A stretch of 64,000 nucleotides of DNA from Plasmodiophora brassicae (Eukaryota > Endomyxa > Phytomyxea > Plasmodiophorida > Plasmodiophoridae). The stretch covers positions 434,001 through 498,000 of the forward strand of contig JASFAU010000017.1 of assembly GCA_039704465.1 (NCBI GenBank). Reading direction: 5' to 3'. Below are positions 21,952 through 36,095 of the stretch, piece by piece. Under the pieces are notes generated by a model. The model saw nothing but the letters and a program-made list of their open reading frames with translations, did no database searches and was not told the origin of the DNA. The translations under genes were made by a program, and so were the position numbers. Positions within the stretch are counted from its first letter, which is position 1; every line of letters starts with the position of its first letter.

Positions 21952-24900
21952 TCAGCATGTGAACTGCGAGTTCAGTTGCGCGTCGCTGACGAAGTGCGAC
22001 CCTCCGCCGCAACGCCATCCCGAGCCGCACTTATACCAGTTGAAGCCCGCTGGGCACGACATCAGCCTGCGTAGCTTCTCCTGGACCTCCCTGGCCTTGC
22101 GCTCCTCTTCCTGGCGCGCCGCGAGTTCCTTCTCGCGACGCTCCCGTTCCACCAGCTCCAGATGCCGGCGTCTGGCCTCGTCCTGCTCGCGACGGATTTC
22201 TTCCATGCGCTGTTCGTGTAGGCGTCGTGCCTCCTCCGCTTCCTCCACCTTCCTGCGTATTTTCCCTTCGTGCAGACGTTTCGCTTCCTCCAGTGCCGCC
22301 CAGTCCGCGTCGGACACGCCCGGATCACGACCCTCGGCCGTTTCAGGAGCGTCCGTTCCTTCAGGATCGGGTCGACCGTTGACGTTCTCGGCTCGTGCGA
22401 ATTCGTGCTCGGTAGCACAATGGGGTCCATCACTCGCCATCGCTGCGTCTGGATCCAGCGACGGAAGATCCCTCAACATCGGCGCTGCGTCCGGGGGTCT
22501 CCGTTGCGCGATCATCTTAGAGACGGCCCTCTCAACATCGTCCAGCTGCAGGATGAGTTCATGCTCAGGCGCGTTGACCACACGCGACGCCTGCTGCTTC
22601 ATCGCCTTCTCCCATAACGTCGTGACATCGCGCCCGTTCGCCCAGCCGGGAAACGTGATCAGTTGTTCGCATCCAGCCTTGACAATGTCGATCGCCGCAT
22701 CCGGGATCGATAGACCCTCCTTGCTGGCCTTATTGCTGAAGAACAGGGCACAGTCGTCGGCGTCCCAGTCGTCGAAATCAAAGACGTGCGTGATTCGCGA
22801 CTTCAGACCAGAGTTGCGGTCCAGCATGCGATCCATGTCGCTGGCAAATCTCGCATCAGCCAGACGCCTTGTTGAGCGCGACCACGCGATTGCTTACGCG
22901 GCGTATCCGGCGAGAATGATGACCATTCCTTGGTACTGCTCATCGGTCATCGCTGCGACCAGAGTTGTGATCGCTTCTAAACCGAAGCTGCCGTTGCCCA
23001 GATCATAAGCCTACCGATTGGATCAGCCAGGCTTCCAAGTGCCGTATGATCGAAACAGACCTCATCAATAAAGAGCACGCCGCCCCTTGCTTCGCCGAGC
23101 TGCTGCTCGACTGCCTTTTTCGTGTGACCAACGTATTCGCCTGGACAGTAATTACACGTTGGTATCGACCGCATGTGTTACGAGCGTGCAGAGCGATGGC
23201 TGACCAGTCAGGCCCAGGCCGCTGGTCTCCTTTGTACGATCCGTTGGAAGGATGCCCAGCTGGAACAGGATCTTCGACATGGCACGAGCCACCGTGGTCT
23301 TTCCTGTGCCAGGATTCCCCTACACGAACACGAATCAGACAGGGAAGAGACGCCCTATCACGCAATGTGTGCTGATGTACGCGAAACACGAAGTGACCGA
23401 TAGGCGGCAAAGGTGATCCTTCAACCTGAGCGACTTGGATGGCGTTGCGTATGGCGACTAGCTCGGCCCGGATTTCATCAACCTTGTAGAGGCCATCCAG
23501 GAGTTTCAACGGGTCCAGGGAATCATCAATGGATACCCCGTCAATGTCGTCAGGCTGCAGAACGATGCCATCTGTCCCAGGACGCAACGAAGCCTTCGCC
23601 ACCGCGGCCTTGAGCAAGTTGTCGACGGCGCCCGCGTTGCCGAAATTCGCCTGGCTGCGCTGCATTGACAGCACGCGAATCGCCTTCTTGCTCACATCGA
23701 ACGTGACGTTTATGTCCTGCTTGTGACATTTCGAATTGAAAATGGTCTGTAAGCGGTGCCATGGAGTGTTAGCACTGGCCATCGACCTTCATCACGCGCA
23801 GCAACGTACTAGAAGCTGGGAGTCGTCGTAATCCTCGAAGCGGAACGCATAGTCGAAAGCGAAGCGACGCGCGAGACCCGGGTTCGCCTTTCGTATCATT
23901 TCCGACATGTTCTTCTCATATCCCAATAGAAGCACGGCGATGTCGTCACTTTCGGTCCCTTGTACCTTCTCGACGATGACATCGAGGACCTGGTTGCCGT
24001 ACAGGCCGTCCGCCAAGTTGTACGCTTCGTCAATGACAAGGACTTTACCGCGGGCATTCTCTATGATGTTGTTGGCTTTCTTCTGGGATTCACCGACAAC
24101 GGACCCGACGAAGTCGCTTGCTGTCTTGAATACGACACCGCCCACAGACAGAAAGTTCAGCTCCTTGAGCAGGTCAGCGTAGAGATGGGCACAGGTTGTC
24201 TTTCCCGTTCCTATGACGAACTGTAAGGTCGGCACCTGATTCGCATGTTTCCAATGGAGATACCAGGATTGCCCAGGAACAAGCGGTTCAAAATCACGGG
24301 ACAGCTTGGTTTACACTGTAGCCTGAGCTGGTAATTCTTTGAACACACGCTCACGAACTCGACGACGGATTGCTTGACAGAGGTCCAGCCAGTCATGCCG
24401 TTGAACTCGCCCAGGATGCGTTTGACCTTGGGATTGTTGAGCGGGTCCTCGCCAACAACGTCCTCGATCCTGAGCTCCATGTGCGACGTATCAAAGTCAT
24501 CACATGACATGCGACGATTCGTTGCGGTTTCGATTAGCTTTCTGACGGCCCTGGCGTTTCCGAACCCTTTCCTGTTTGCTGCTTTTGACAGTTCATAAGC
24601 GACCAGTTTCCCGATGGCTGGGTCGGCGTTCCATTCTTTGCCGGACAGCTGCGATTGCCAGATCGTCTTCAGCTCGTCCTCGTCGAAGTCCTCAAAGACG
24701 ATCTCTTGGAAGCGCGACTTCAATCCATCGTTGTACGCGAACAGCTTATTCTGTATATCATCTAGTCAAGAGCAAAGATCAGAATCACAAACCAAGTCGA
24801 CAACATTGCCAGTGGGCCACCTTCGTATCCAGCGAGAATGAAGCTAATGCAATCTCTCATATTCTCCGAGCAATTAAGAAGCTCTGCTACGATCGGTTTG

Positions 24901-27900
24901 CCTTTGAAGTCTCCAAAGGGGTCCAAGTCGTACGCCTCGTCAACAAATATTGTCCCATTGCCGCACGACTTGATCGCTTTACGGAACTCGTCCACGCCAT
25001 CGTCCTTCAGTTTCTGCGCCGTCAACTCGATGAACGTTTCCGATCTCCTCATCCCGCAATCCTTCAGAATCTGAGCGAACAGGCGAGCCACTGTGGTTTT
25101 TCCCGTGCCTGCACAAGTTCTCGTCAGCCTTTGATGTCGTCATTCGTCCAATACGATACTGACCTGGGTTACCAAGGAAGCAGAAATTTAACGTCATCGC
25201 GTTCTTCCTTCGCTTCTCCGCATCCATCTTGTTTCGCACAAGGGCCGACTTGAAGATGAGGACCGCTTCGGTTTTCACTTTCTTCAAGCCCGTCAGCGCA
25301 AGCAGCTCCTCCATGGCATCAGAGTGACAGCGTTCGCTCTCCTTCAGCTGCTCCCATAAAGACTTTGCGGATTGCGTTGTCACGTCGGGCAAGACATCGC
25401 CAACCCCGGTGGACTGTTCAAGACACGCGAGCTCGTCAGGTGTCAGCCAGTCCTTGGCGCAGTCCTCGTAGCATTTAACGAACGCCATCAAACACGCCCG
25501 GGATTCAGCGGGGTTGCTGTTCTTTGCCAGACGCGCAGCAGCAACGATTGTGAGGGGATGGGCTCGACGCGAATCGACACTGTGAAGGTATTCCTGGAAC
25601 TCGTGTTCGGCATCGGTCGCGAAATCGAGATGCAACAGCTCGAGGCAGCGGAACAGTTGCAGTTCCGGTACCTTCATCGACGCTGATAACGTCTTCAAGT
25701 ATTCGAGGCCCCCGAACGGACCGCCCGTCGATGGAGGCGACTCTGTAGCATACGACTTTGTAAACTGGAGTTTCCCGATAAGGCGTGTCTCTAGAGAAGG
25801 CGCAGCATCCTTATTGCCTCGCGTGAACAACCGCCCATCCCATGGACCAAACTGGAGACCGGACAATCGAGTCGCAAGGAGCATGTCCAAATGTTCGCGA
25901 TGGCGTTCCCGGAAATCGACGTTCGTACTAGAAACAGCCGTGGTTCGTTGTTGTTGGGACGGTGCCTTTGCCTGGATGTACACAGGGCCAAGATCGACAT
26001 CTTCGGGGAGCGAACTGGCGACCGCAGAGATCGTGTCATGAGACGCACAGATAGCGTGGGTTGCCGATAAAGCGAATGGGTCCCATAGCACCAACGTTGT
26101 ACTGCCATCTTTCAGATGACGCTGGACAGCATCAAACCCGTTTTTCCTGTGCTGTTGGACCCACTGCTTTGACTGCACAAGCATGTCCTTTGCCTGCTGC
26201 TGAGCTTTCAATTTCTGCTTATTGCTGCCCTTGCTTCGCGGAGCGGGACCTTTCGGAATATCGGGCGGGTCGACGAGGACATGGCAGGTGAAAGCCACAC
26301 CGATGACAAAGTGCAGATCGCTACGTGGCCCCGATTGCTTACGAGAGAGTAGCACGCATTCGATATTTGGACGGGTCCAAGGATACACTTGAACTCCATG
26401 AAGCGTGGAGGATTTGACATGGTGCGTCAGACGGAAGTCTTTCCCAGAATCATTCACGGGAATGAACCACTTGGTGACAGCGGGTCTGTATACCGGGCGA
26501 AGCCAGGCGTCATCCATCGACATGAGTTGCCAATCCCTGAAGTTCAAGAGCATGTGCAAGCGATTATAGCGAACGTCGTCCTCGTTGCGAGGCAGACATC
26601 TCAGTGATGTGAGCTTCGATTCGTCAAGATCCGCAGTGAGTACGTCCGGGTCGACGGGTGGCCGTTCGCCGTCCTCCAGCAGGCGGATGTCCTCAGCAAG
26701 ATGATGTTGTATGCAGGAGGGACAATGCTCGGGGACTCCTTCGGAGCATTGCGGATACTTGAACCTGTGCCCAGCCTCGCATTCCCAGAGAGACAAAGTC
26801 GCACAAGTAGGCTGCGTCCCAAGATGACAAGGCTGGATGACGGTTGCCCTACAAATATCAAAATTCCAACACTGTCGTTCGACAGTCTCAGAGCAGGGTT
26901 CTTTAAGGCTGGCATCACGGAGACAACACTTGAAAGACACGCTGTGCCCACATGAAAGTGGCTCGGAGAGCAGGACATCGCACTCTGGAATGCGAACTGA
27001 CATGTCTCGCCGGAGACAAGCAATAGCTTGAAAACAAGGAATCGACACAGAATGTCCACAGCCAGAGGCTCGGCGAAGCTCGACAGGGACGGAACATTTC
27101 GAAATGTAACTAGACAACGCGGTAGGGACCGTGGTGGGGATAACGTCCCAGTTGTCGTGGAATATCCCATTCTGAATTGACCTCCACGAGGGCGATACCA
27201 TAAAACCGGGCGGCCAGGCACCCCACCCGTTGAAAAGTCGCAAGTGGCACGGGATAATGACCGGATGATTGCACAAGGGATTCGTCACTGTCACCTGAAC
27301 GCAGCACCGCGCCGGTTTTCTGGCTTTGGCGCAAGTCATCTTCTCCTGGTGTCCACAGTTGCGAATCAGCGTGACGTCCACCGAGCACCGAATAGCGATC
27401 TTGCAAGGGGGTCCAAACGCGTTGACGTCGTCTTCGTTCACGATGGTAACAGGACAGCGAACCGACGTTAAGTCCCCCGCTGCCTGCAGAGTCTGCTTTT
27501 GGATACAGGTTGACGTGAATGGGTGACCGCATTCCGGGTTGATGATCGTTTCCTTTTGATCGCAGCGGGACGCGTGCTGCGCCATATCAAACGCATCACT
27601 ACATTGCAGCAATATCTGGTGACCGCACTTGCGCTGAAACAAGACGGTGTTCTTGCACGTGGAGTCTCTCGGCCCATAATGTTGACCTTCGTAGACAATA
27701 CCTTCTGACCCAAGCGTGTTGCCTGTCCACGAATCCAGCGCTGCAGCACGCTTACACGGTACGCTCGCAGAGTGGCCGCATCGTGGAAGGTTCAGTTGCA
27801 CCATTTCGTTGCATGTGAGAACAGCCCCGCCACACTCATATTGATCCTTCAGGTAGCAAGCGACCTTCTTTTCATGGCCACATTGGGGACGATACAGGAC

Positions 27901-30900
27901 CTGAGCTTTACAGTGGGTAACGAGAGAGGGCGTGCGTTCCCAATTGGTGAACACGGAGCAGGTCAGGTTGATGTCGTGACCGCACGCGTACACATAAGGT
28001 CGAAGGGCCGGCTGTGAGCACACAGGCCAATTCAAAGCACCAGTGGAATAATCATGTTCTTCGGCGCACGTGACACGAATCGAGTGTGAACATGGCATCT
28101 CCACGTCCACCGGTTCCTGGCACCGGTACAGCGCCATTGCATCGTCAATGGTGTCAAGCGGCTGAGGCGTCTTACGGAATAGTTTGGCCACTGCAAAGAC
28201 GCGCGTGCAAATCAATGCTTTACGGTGGTGAGGGCAAGGCGATGCAATCGGCACGCTGCATTGCGCATTGTGGTCGAGTCTCGGCCAATGGCATCGTAAC
28301 CCGCACATGTGCGTGCACCTCAGAACCGTGTCGCATAGCAGGTCGCAGAACCCAAGCGACAACTACAGGTTTCAAAGCGCCGCGTATTAGAACAAACCAG
28401 CGGAGGCGATGGGGGCACTGGTACCTCATCAGGATTGCGTGCCATGAACATGCTGCTTCGGTGCAACGGACAGCACAGAGGCAGCTCTGTACCCATGCGA
28501 GGCCCGTCATACACGATGATTGCTTTGTTAGCGTTGTCGGAATCGCCCGGCGCCTTCAGAATGTCAAGTGCGCGTTTCCAGTGTTCAGCGCCCTTGGCAT
28601 TAAAGTACCCGGTATTGCCGACAATGAACAGGCCAAGTCGGGCACGGCTCAGAAGAACTATCATCCTGTCTTGATGTCAGAAAATGCCTCCATAACGAAG
28701 AAATCAAAGCGACCTGTTCTGGAGTTTGACAAACGGCGATTTCGATTTCTCGTCTGCCACCAGTGATACAAGCACAACGTCCGCTTCATCACCCTGAAAT
28801 CTGTAAATGCCATAAGGCACGGAATGTACATCGGATAGCAACGGAGACGCTACCGATCAACTGTAGATACCACACAAGTATCCTGTGTAATGGAGTCTAA
28901 GCGGCGTCCAGCGAGGAGACGGGCCTCTTGCAGTTGCTTCCGGATTAACATTAGCTGGCCTAAGCCCTGGCATTAGAACGGCAGCAACGTTGAATTTTGC
29001 AAATGTACCTTTATACGGCGTGATTACAGCAATCGATGTCTTCGGGACACCGCAATCACTATAAGAGGTAAATCAGCGCAGGCAAGCACACGCGATCTCA
29101 CATGCCACGTACACAAGGTACTTCGCCAGCCGGCACACCATGTCTGCCTCCAGGTCGTTCACCTTGCTGAGACCGACGTCAGCTCGGGTTTGAGATCCCG
29201 TGTGCTGCCAGAAGAAGATAGATGGCGCAATGCCTGGCACTTCCCGTCCTTTGTATGTCACTCTGTCAATCAGCGGTATCTGCCTTGTGGAGCGAACTCC
29301 GGCCGACTGCCCAATCAACTTGGTAGAGCATATCTCATGGTCTTCGATCGCAGTTATGCGATCGTAGAATTCTCGAGTCAGATCAGCAATATTCTTCCGC
29401 ATACGCCGTTGTATGGACAGAACGGTGTACGGTACACGATTTTCTCGCGGTGCTCGAACAAAACGTTCAAACATGCTAACAAGGAATACAAGTCATGTTC
29501 GAACAGTAAACAACCCGTCCAAGCAACGTACCTCACATTTATCTTGTTAATCCTTTCGTATTCAAATTTCGACATAAGCGAAGGCGACTGTAGCAAGGTT
29601 AGGCCGGGGTCGTATCAGATGCAGCAGCGCCCCTACCAATTGAAGGTGGTCACCGATTTGCTCAAATTTGCATGTGGAAGTGCTAATACACGACAGCAGA
29701 AGCGGTTCTAGGACTTCCGATGCTTCCTCGACAATGACGGCGAATGGATTCAGCGCGCGGATAGCCTCCAAACGCCCGATGCAACTAACAATCGTTCCTC
29801 CCAGGACAGCTTTGCCCTCGTAGACGTGTGCTTTGGCGCGTACTTCTGCTTCCAGGAGGGACATCCGAGCTTGATCTATTGCGCGCGTCACAATTGACGA
29901 GACGCGATCGTGCAGTGTCCATGCGACGAATATAAAGGCCTCGATGATCGCCCAGCGTTCATCGAACGAACTGTCCCAGTTCCACTTTGACGGATGGACG
30001 AATTCGTGTTCACCTTCGGATCTCGCAACAGCCTGGAAATTTTCGTCTCTGGACTCGTCCTCGTAGACATGTTCGTCGTCAACTGGGACGCTCGTCGCCA
30101 CGTCGTCAGCGCCAAATACCTCACGAAGATGCAGAAGATAGTCTGGATCATCGCCGTCGTCGGGATTATCAACGGGCACATCGCGAGCTGTCTCGTCATC
30201 GCTGCCGCCGGTCAACAACCATTCGTCATCAACATTATCAGTGTTGCTGGCCTGCTTGTGATCGTGCTCTGTATCACCTACAGCGCCATCGAGAGCCTCA
30301 TTCGCGAACGAATCTTCAGGAGCGACCACGTCTAAGGGCATGAAAGCATCCGATTCGACGACGAGGTCGTGCTGGTCACTTGGGACCATTGCGCGTTCAA
30401 CAGCGACAAGGACTTCGTCGACAGGGATTATGGAATCAGGCACAACTGTCGTTGAACGCGCTTCGGAGACAGCGTAGTCCTGATGGCTGCCGCAGTACTC
30501 AGTGCCAGGGAGCACATTTCCTTTGCAACGACGCCCCTTCTTGGTCATCGCCTGGCATATCGAATCCGTGAGACTGTCGCCAAGATGTGAAGAGCGCGAA
30601 ACTGGCGCTTCCCCCATAATATGACGATGGTTGCGACAATACGGCACCTCTGCCGTTCCAAACGAGCGACACCTGGCCCCAGATCTCGTAAAGGCCCGGC
30701 AGGGAACGCGAACGTGATCTTCGCAATAGAGCGAGTCTGGCGATACCACCACTTTCATGCAGGTACCGTCAGCAACGCATAGCGGATGATCAGAGCAGGT
30801 GTTCCGAGGGTACTCGTTCACGGCGCACTGTGCGACTGCCCCCAGGTGAAGGCATATCAGACAAGCGTGCTCTTGACAGAATATCTGAGGTGAAGGCAGA

Positions 30901-33900
30901 CGTAGTTCTCCACAAGACGCCTGCTGACAAGCGTGGGCTGAACAATAGATCTTGCCAAGAACGACGGCATCTGGACAGTGCACCGACGCTGTGGGGTCGA
31001 CATGAGTACAACGATGCTCCGCACAGCACTTGGATCCCGGGTCACTCGGTTTAGTACACTTCGAGTCGCCTGCAAGACTAGAATCTTCGACATCATCGTC
31101 AAATTCGGCGTCCCTCAGATGCCGATCTGGCCTATAGATGTCATCGTAAGAGCACGGCGGTTGCGGTTCGAAACCTGGGGAAAGCTCAGAAGATGGCAGA
31201 ACAAAAGAGTAGTACCCGTACCGGTAAGCCACCGATGAAGGACTTCGCAGCTATCCATGCTATCGTCATAATGCTGTGCGAAGAGGTTAATGTTGGACAA
31301 TGCCAGAAGTAGGTTGGTTAAATGGGAAACGAACCTTAATTCCGTTGTACAGCAAGGCAATCGCATGATACCCCATGGTGCATATATCATGTTTGACGTT
31401 GATGAAATGTTGGGCGATGGTATCGAACGTTATGCTTGTCCATCTTTCGTGAGACGCAACGTCCTCAAGGGATAGCTCAGCACCTGACCCAGACACCAAG
31501 TTTATAATCTCGACGGTCCTAGTGTTCGCATCAGCAACGGCCATATAGCAAGCGGTATCGACAATACCTAGCGACGGCTTGCTGTAACGTTGAGGCCGCC
31601 GTGTAGGTGCTAGTCTTTCGACGCTTGGCTTCGTCCTCATTTGCCACGTCCGTCTGCAAGCCCATGGCATCTGCACGAGCTGAAAACAATGCCTGAAGCG
31701 ATTCCGCGAAGGTGTGGTATTTCGTTCGCAGGTCGCACACATCGAACAGCTTCGACCGTGCGGCCTTGACACCTGGATCGTCATACCATGCGCTGCGTTC
31801 GACGTATCGACTAAGAGAAGGTTCGTTGCATCCGCCGCCAATTCGAATCATCGAAACACTGGGTTCAGATTTCACCAGGTCGCACAGGAACTCGTCGATG
31901 GCGTGATTCTACAGGGTAAAAACGTCAACGTTAATACATGTCAGCGCAACATGTCCCACCTTATAACTGAGCACCAGGATAGGAGGGCGCCCGACAGATG
32001 GATTAGTCATCATCCACAGTTGTCGCACGATGAGCATTGCCCGAGTCATCACCACGCCAACATAAGATTTGCCTGTGCCTGGTGGCCTGCCACGAAACAT
32101 TCAGAGTACCGTTCCAGAAACGCGGCAGCCGAGTTACCCGAGAGTGCAGTGTACCGGATATGTTAATGCGTCCAGGAAGCTCTGCATCTGTCCTGGATCA
32201 AGTGTGGTCTTCTTCACAAGGAGCTCCAGTTTGTGCTGGAGTGCATCGCGGACATTGGGATCGCGTCGCAGCTGAATGATCGGGTCGATCATCGAGTTGT
32301 CAATCAACTTGGTCACATTTGCCCTTATTACTTCGTCCTGAAGATGATGACTGCCAATGGGCGAGGATACGAATTGCGTCTGCTGATCGTGCGCTCCATC
32401 ACCATCAACGTCAGCGTCATTGTAGTCAATAGCATGGTCGACAGAGTGGCGTGGCGATAGGTTGAGCAAAGCGCCATTCTGGAAAGGTAATGTGGACACG
32501 CTAAGGTGCCCGAGGGCAATAAGCACGGGGACGAATTCGGGAACGAATATCTGGCAATCAATTATCGCGATTTGATCACCGTGTTTCAGGTCGATGTTCG
32601 TGAGGCGCGTCAGTCGGGACACATCTGACAAATCAAATAGAGTGAACGCAATCTACCGAGCAGAGTGAGCATCGACAGCATAGACATCCTTCGCGTAGCA
32701 GACCTGTTTGCGTCCCCGGCGCTTGAATTCGTCGCGCGACTCCTGTTGCGAGTGCACGACGATCTCGCCCCACAGAATTCGATCGGACGGGCGCAAGCTG
32801 GCCTTGGGACCCGACAGCTTCACGACGCCGATCAGGTTCGGTGCGCACAGGCGCGTGGTAGTCTTCCAGTTCGGCTCGATCGCGGGGGGTCGACGACTCT
32901 CCAGCTGGTCGGCGAAAATCCGACCATCATAGTTCACTTTGACAACGCAGGCGTCGTAGATATGGGTGGAGGAATACCGTCCAGGAGGTCCTCGCAGTGC
33001 TTCTTTCGCCTTGGTCGCGCATGGGTTACAAAGGCCACGGTTGTGGAACTTGTTCGGGCACGCGAGAACGACCGGGCGCGTACAGCGCAGCGCCATGCAG
33101 GTCAGTGACCCCGACCTCTCTTCGGGGATCGCCCACAGGGTGCGCCCGCACGGACGACCTTGTTGGTCGTGATCGTGGCAATGCGGCGTCAGGGCATAGC
33201 TACCGTGCTCGAACGTGATGGCCACCCAGACCTTGAGCACGGTTTCAAAGTAATCATGCGTGGAGTCGTAGACGCCTTGCGATCTCGTTCCAGGAACCTT
33301 CATCACGGGAACTTCCGTTGCTTGGAAGATCGACGTCGTCGAAAGCCATGCAATAGTAGCATCGCGCCATTGCAGGTACGCTTGCGAATCCACGCGTGAT
33401 AACGCTGACCCGGCAGATGACGATGTCGATTCGGACGACGAAATCGTCTGGCACGTCTTAATGGTCCAAGGTTTCTCCAATTCATCCTGTGTTCGCCGAT
33501 CAGTACATGAATGTACAGAGTAAGATAGCACAGGTTGTACCAGCAGCTCGCTGATCTTTGATTGCGCCAGACGGTGCTCCTTGTGCCTGGCGTCCAGAGC
33601 CCCGGACGCGCAACCGAGTATGCTTTCCAGTGAGTGCCTCACGTCAGCGGGTGCCAGGTTCCAACAGGTCTTCATCAGGCGCTGAAAGCGTGCAAGTCAA
33701 CAGGTGCATCCGACACCCTGTAATACATGTACCTTGGTCGCGTTGACGCAAGCTTCGACGTTTCGAACGCGCTGTTCTTGACCGGCCTGTGCGGATCCTT
33801 TGATAAAACGTTCAATTGTAAGCGAGAAATCTGGCAACCGCTCCCGTCAGAACTTATAAAGATGAGCAGCGTAGCGCGCATTACCTGATAGAGGCACCGT

Positions 33901-34329
33901 CGCAACCGGTGCTTCGTTCGAGAACGGAATCCGGGCCAGGGCTGTGACCAGAGTCGCCAAGACCTCCATGCTCAGCGAATTGCGCACGTCGCCAGACCAC
34001 GCGGCGATCCAGAGATCGCGCCCGACAACGGAACACAGCAGCTTCACCAGATCAGTGTCCGTCTTTCGCGCCAATGTTTCAACGAATCCTGACACCACAC
34101 GCTGGCCGGGTCCGTTCTGCTCTGGTACCGCTCCATAATTGAAGTCTCTTCGTCCCGGAGGTCGCGGGCCTCCGCGCGAACCGCCACGATCCGGCGGACA
34201 TCCATAACCTCCTCTCCCACGACCCGAAGGTCCGTTCCCGCGCCCGCGACCGGCATACGGGGCCGATCCCCGTCCACGACCGCGTCCACGCCCCGAGTCG
34301 CCGCGATAAGGCGGCGGAGGCGTCGGCAT
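21952..34329 (-). CDS. RGG / ZNFX1-UPF1-type helicase / NFX1 zinc fingers / three CbxX AAA+ modules, one giant protein
   Basis: 23 exons give 3717 residues: 34329-33885, 33830-33733, 33681-32704, 32652-32138, 32086-31960, 31908-31568, 31518-31335, 31250-29637, 29587-29532, 29475-29113, 29058-29009, 28959-28854, 28800-28714, 28665-28425, 28362-25164, 25108-24821, 24761-24264, 24210-23810, 23746-23381, 23319-23205, 23140-23061, 23010-22898, 22840-21952. Domains in order: RGG repeats (1-60); SF1 helicase with GPPGTGKSYVG (~680), EEASEVLEP and IGDHLQL (~1420-1434), ITPYKG, VDRFQGDEADVV and NRMIVLLSRARLGL (~1655); a Cys/His-rich insert between motifs Ia and II (CKGNVLPGTEYCGSH type); NFX1 fingers (CGHSVSIPC, CGHQEKMTC); AAA+ Walker A GNPGTGKTT at ~2800, 3063 and 3319 with DEAYDL/DEAYNL Walker B; a coiled coil near 3620. 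Likely an RNA-silencing or RNA-surveillance factor (inference from ZNFX1). Least certain are the start and the 84-base fifth intron before exon 8. Confidence 0.88.
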
Positions 34330-34605
34330 GCCTGTCGGTCTGTGGTTGTCGAAGACAGCCACCAATCCGGAATGAAAGCCGTTGCGGCCAGATCGGCGCC
34401 ATGGAATGCGGCCGTTGAGAAAAAGGGGGTGCTCCTCACGGTGACGGGCGCGCTCTCGTTGTCGACTACCGTATTCCTATAATGGGAGCCAACTGGGCGG
34501 CGACAGATTTGGAAATCTGGGCCTCGCCCACCCAGGTCCGTCTGCAGGAGGATTCGGCGACCGGAGGGCATTGCGACACTTTACTGGGATGCCGGGTAGA
34601 GATGA

Positions 34606-35796
34606 TCACGTGTTCACGGATATGATGGCGGTCCGCCATCCGCCCATGACGACCCCGATCACGGATCGATCGGGGCCGATGTGGTCGCGCGGAACAACTT
34701 CGCAGGGTCGAGGCATATCGGCGTCGTGACCGTTGCCGCCGGCGCAGTGGTTGCCCCAGGTGAAGAGCTGTCCGCTGAGCGTTATGTATCCTTGATGCCA
34801 GTCGCCCAGGAAGACATCACAAACGTCATCGGGCAACTCCTCTGGTGAGGCGAACTCGTTATTCAGCCATACAATCCAGCGTTTCGACGTTTTCAACGCA
34901 ACCGACTGGAACCAGACCCGTAGCTTCAACGGGACCTCCTCCGGGTCGAACTCCATAATCGATTGCCAGGACGGGTCCGGCCCCATCGGCGACGTGTACA
35001 GGCCATGTCGGTTCGCCGCGATGACCTGCGTTCCGACTCCAAACAGGTCAAAGTCGTTTTCAGCGTTCCTGATATTATTCCTGTATCAGACCAGTTCCCT
35101 GTCTCAATGTTCAACATGACCTACCTACCAGGTTACCGTGTCGGATGGGGACATGAGGGTCATTGTTCCCTTGTCATCGACGACGAGGGCAGTTTGCCAC
35201 CCAATCTCAATATGCCGCACGTTGACGTCTAGAAGATGACGGTTCGGAGGCACCGCATCGGATAGCATCAGCTCGAAGCGCACAGACCAGACACCATGAC
35301 GCTTCACGGCGATCAGGTTTCTCCCAGCGCGGACATCGGTGACTTGGGTCAGGAACGTATGCACAAAGCCATGCCCGTTCAGATGGCCGATGACGACCAG
35401 CGTGTCCGTTGTGGTTCGCAGAGCGATAAAGTACCCGCCAACGTACACGTCACGTACGGACCGGAACCCTCCTGGGACCCTGTACAGATCAGACGTGCCT
35501 TCAATCGCTGCTGGGTCACCAGCTCCGAACTGGAACACTTGTATGCCGTCCTTCTCCACCGTATCCAGAAGGCGTCGGTAACCAACCGCGTGCACAACGG
35601 CAGGACTGATCGGAAAACTATGAAGTTGGCCATGGAGCAACTCCTGCCAGAGCCGCTCTGCGCCCTTGATTTCCGCGCGCAGCGCCCTGCAGGTCGCCAT
35701 GCACCGACGAAGGGCGTTGCTGGAGCACAGCCCCAGGACGCAGAGCAACAGGTCCGGCGGCAGCGTCAGCAACGTTAACGACGCCGCATCTGCCAT
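34606..35796 (-). CDS. F-box protein with RCC1-like repeats
   Basis: Two exons (35796-35129 and 35080-34606; a second acceptor 12 bases on also fits) encode about 380 residues. The N-terminus is an F-box (LTLLTLPPDLLLCVLGLCSSNALRRCMATC), which would bind SKP1 in an SCF ubiquitin ligase. The rest has RCC1-like propeller segments, clearest at the end: YITLSGQLFTWGNHCAGGNG followed by VIGVVMGGWRTAII. The propeller presumably recruits the substrate. It lies head-to-tail with the helicase gene. Confidence 0.75.
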
Positions 35797-36095
35797 GCGA
35801 TCCGTGGATGATGCCAGATATTCCGTGCAGGCCTATGAATATCTATCTACCGTACCTCTGTAGGTCGTGGTGCCCCGCTCCTTCGAATCATGCATATAAC
35901 ACATACAATAGGGCAGGGATGTGTTACACGATCGCGATAATTCCACGTGTGGGACAGAGAGACGTGCACAACGTTGTTTCGTTCGTGTAAGAAACACTTC
36001 ATTGCCGAGAGCGGAGAGCCCCATGACGTTTCAGAGCGTTGTGTTGCAGGTCTGATCAGAAGCAAGACTAACGGATTGGTAGTCGAGGCATCGCA

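Noticed and set aside
28363..28424. Apparent one-base frameshift between the helicase and the zinc-finger exon
   Set aside because: A 62-base intron (GTACCA donor, TAG acceptor) joins ...ELPLCCPLH...NPDE to LSLGFCDLLC in phase and restores the normal family order.
21952..34329. Splitting the helicase and AAA+ parts into two genes
   Set aside because: The zinc-finger exon runs without a break into the first AAA+ linker and all following splices are in phase; similar fusions are known in fungi.
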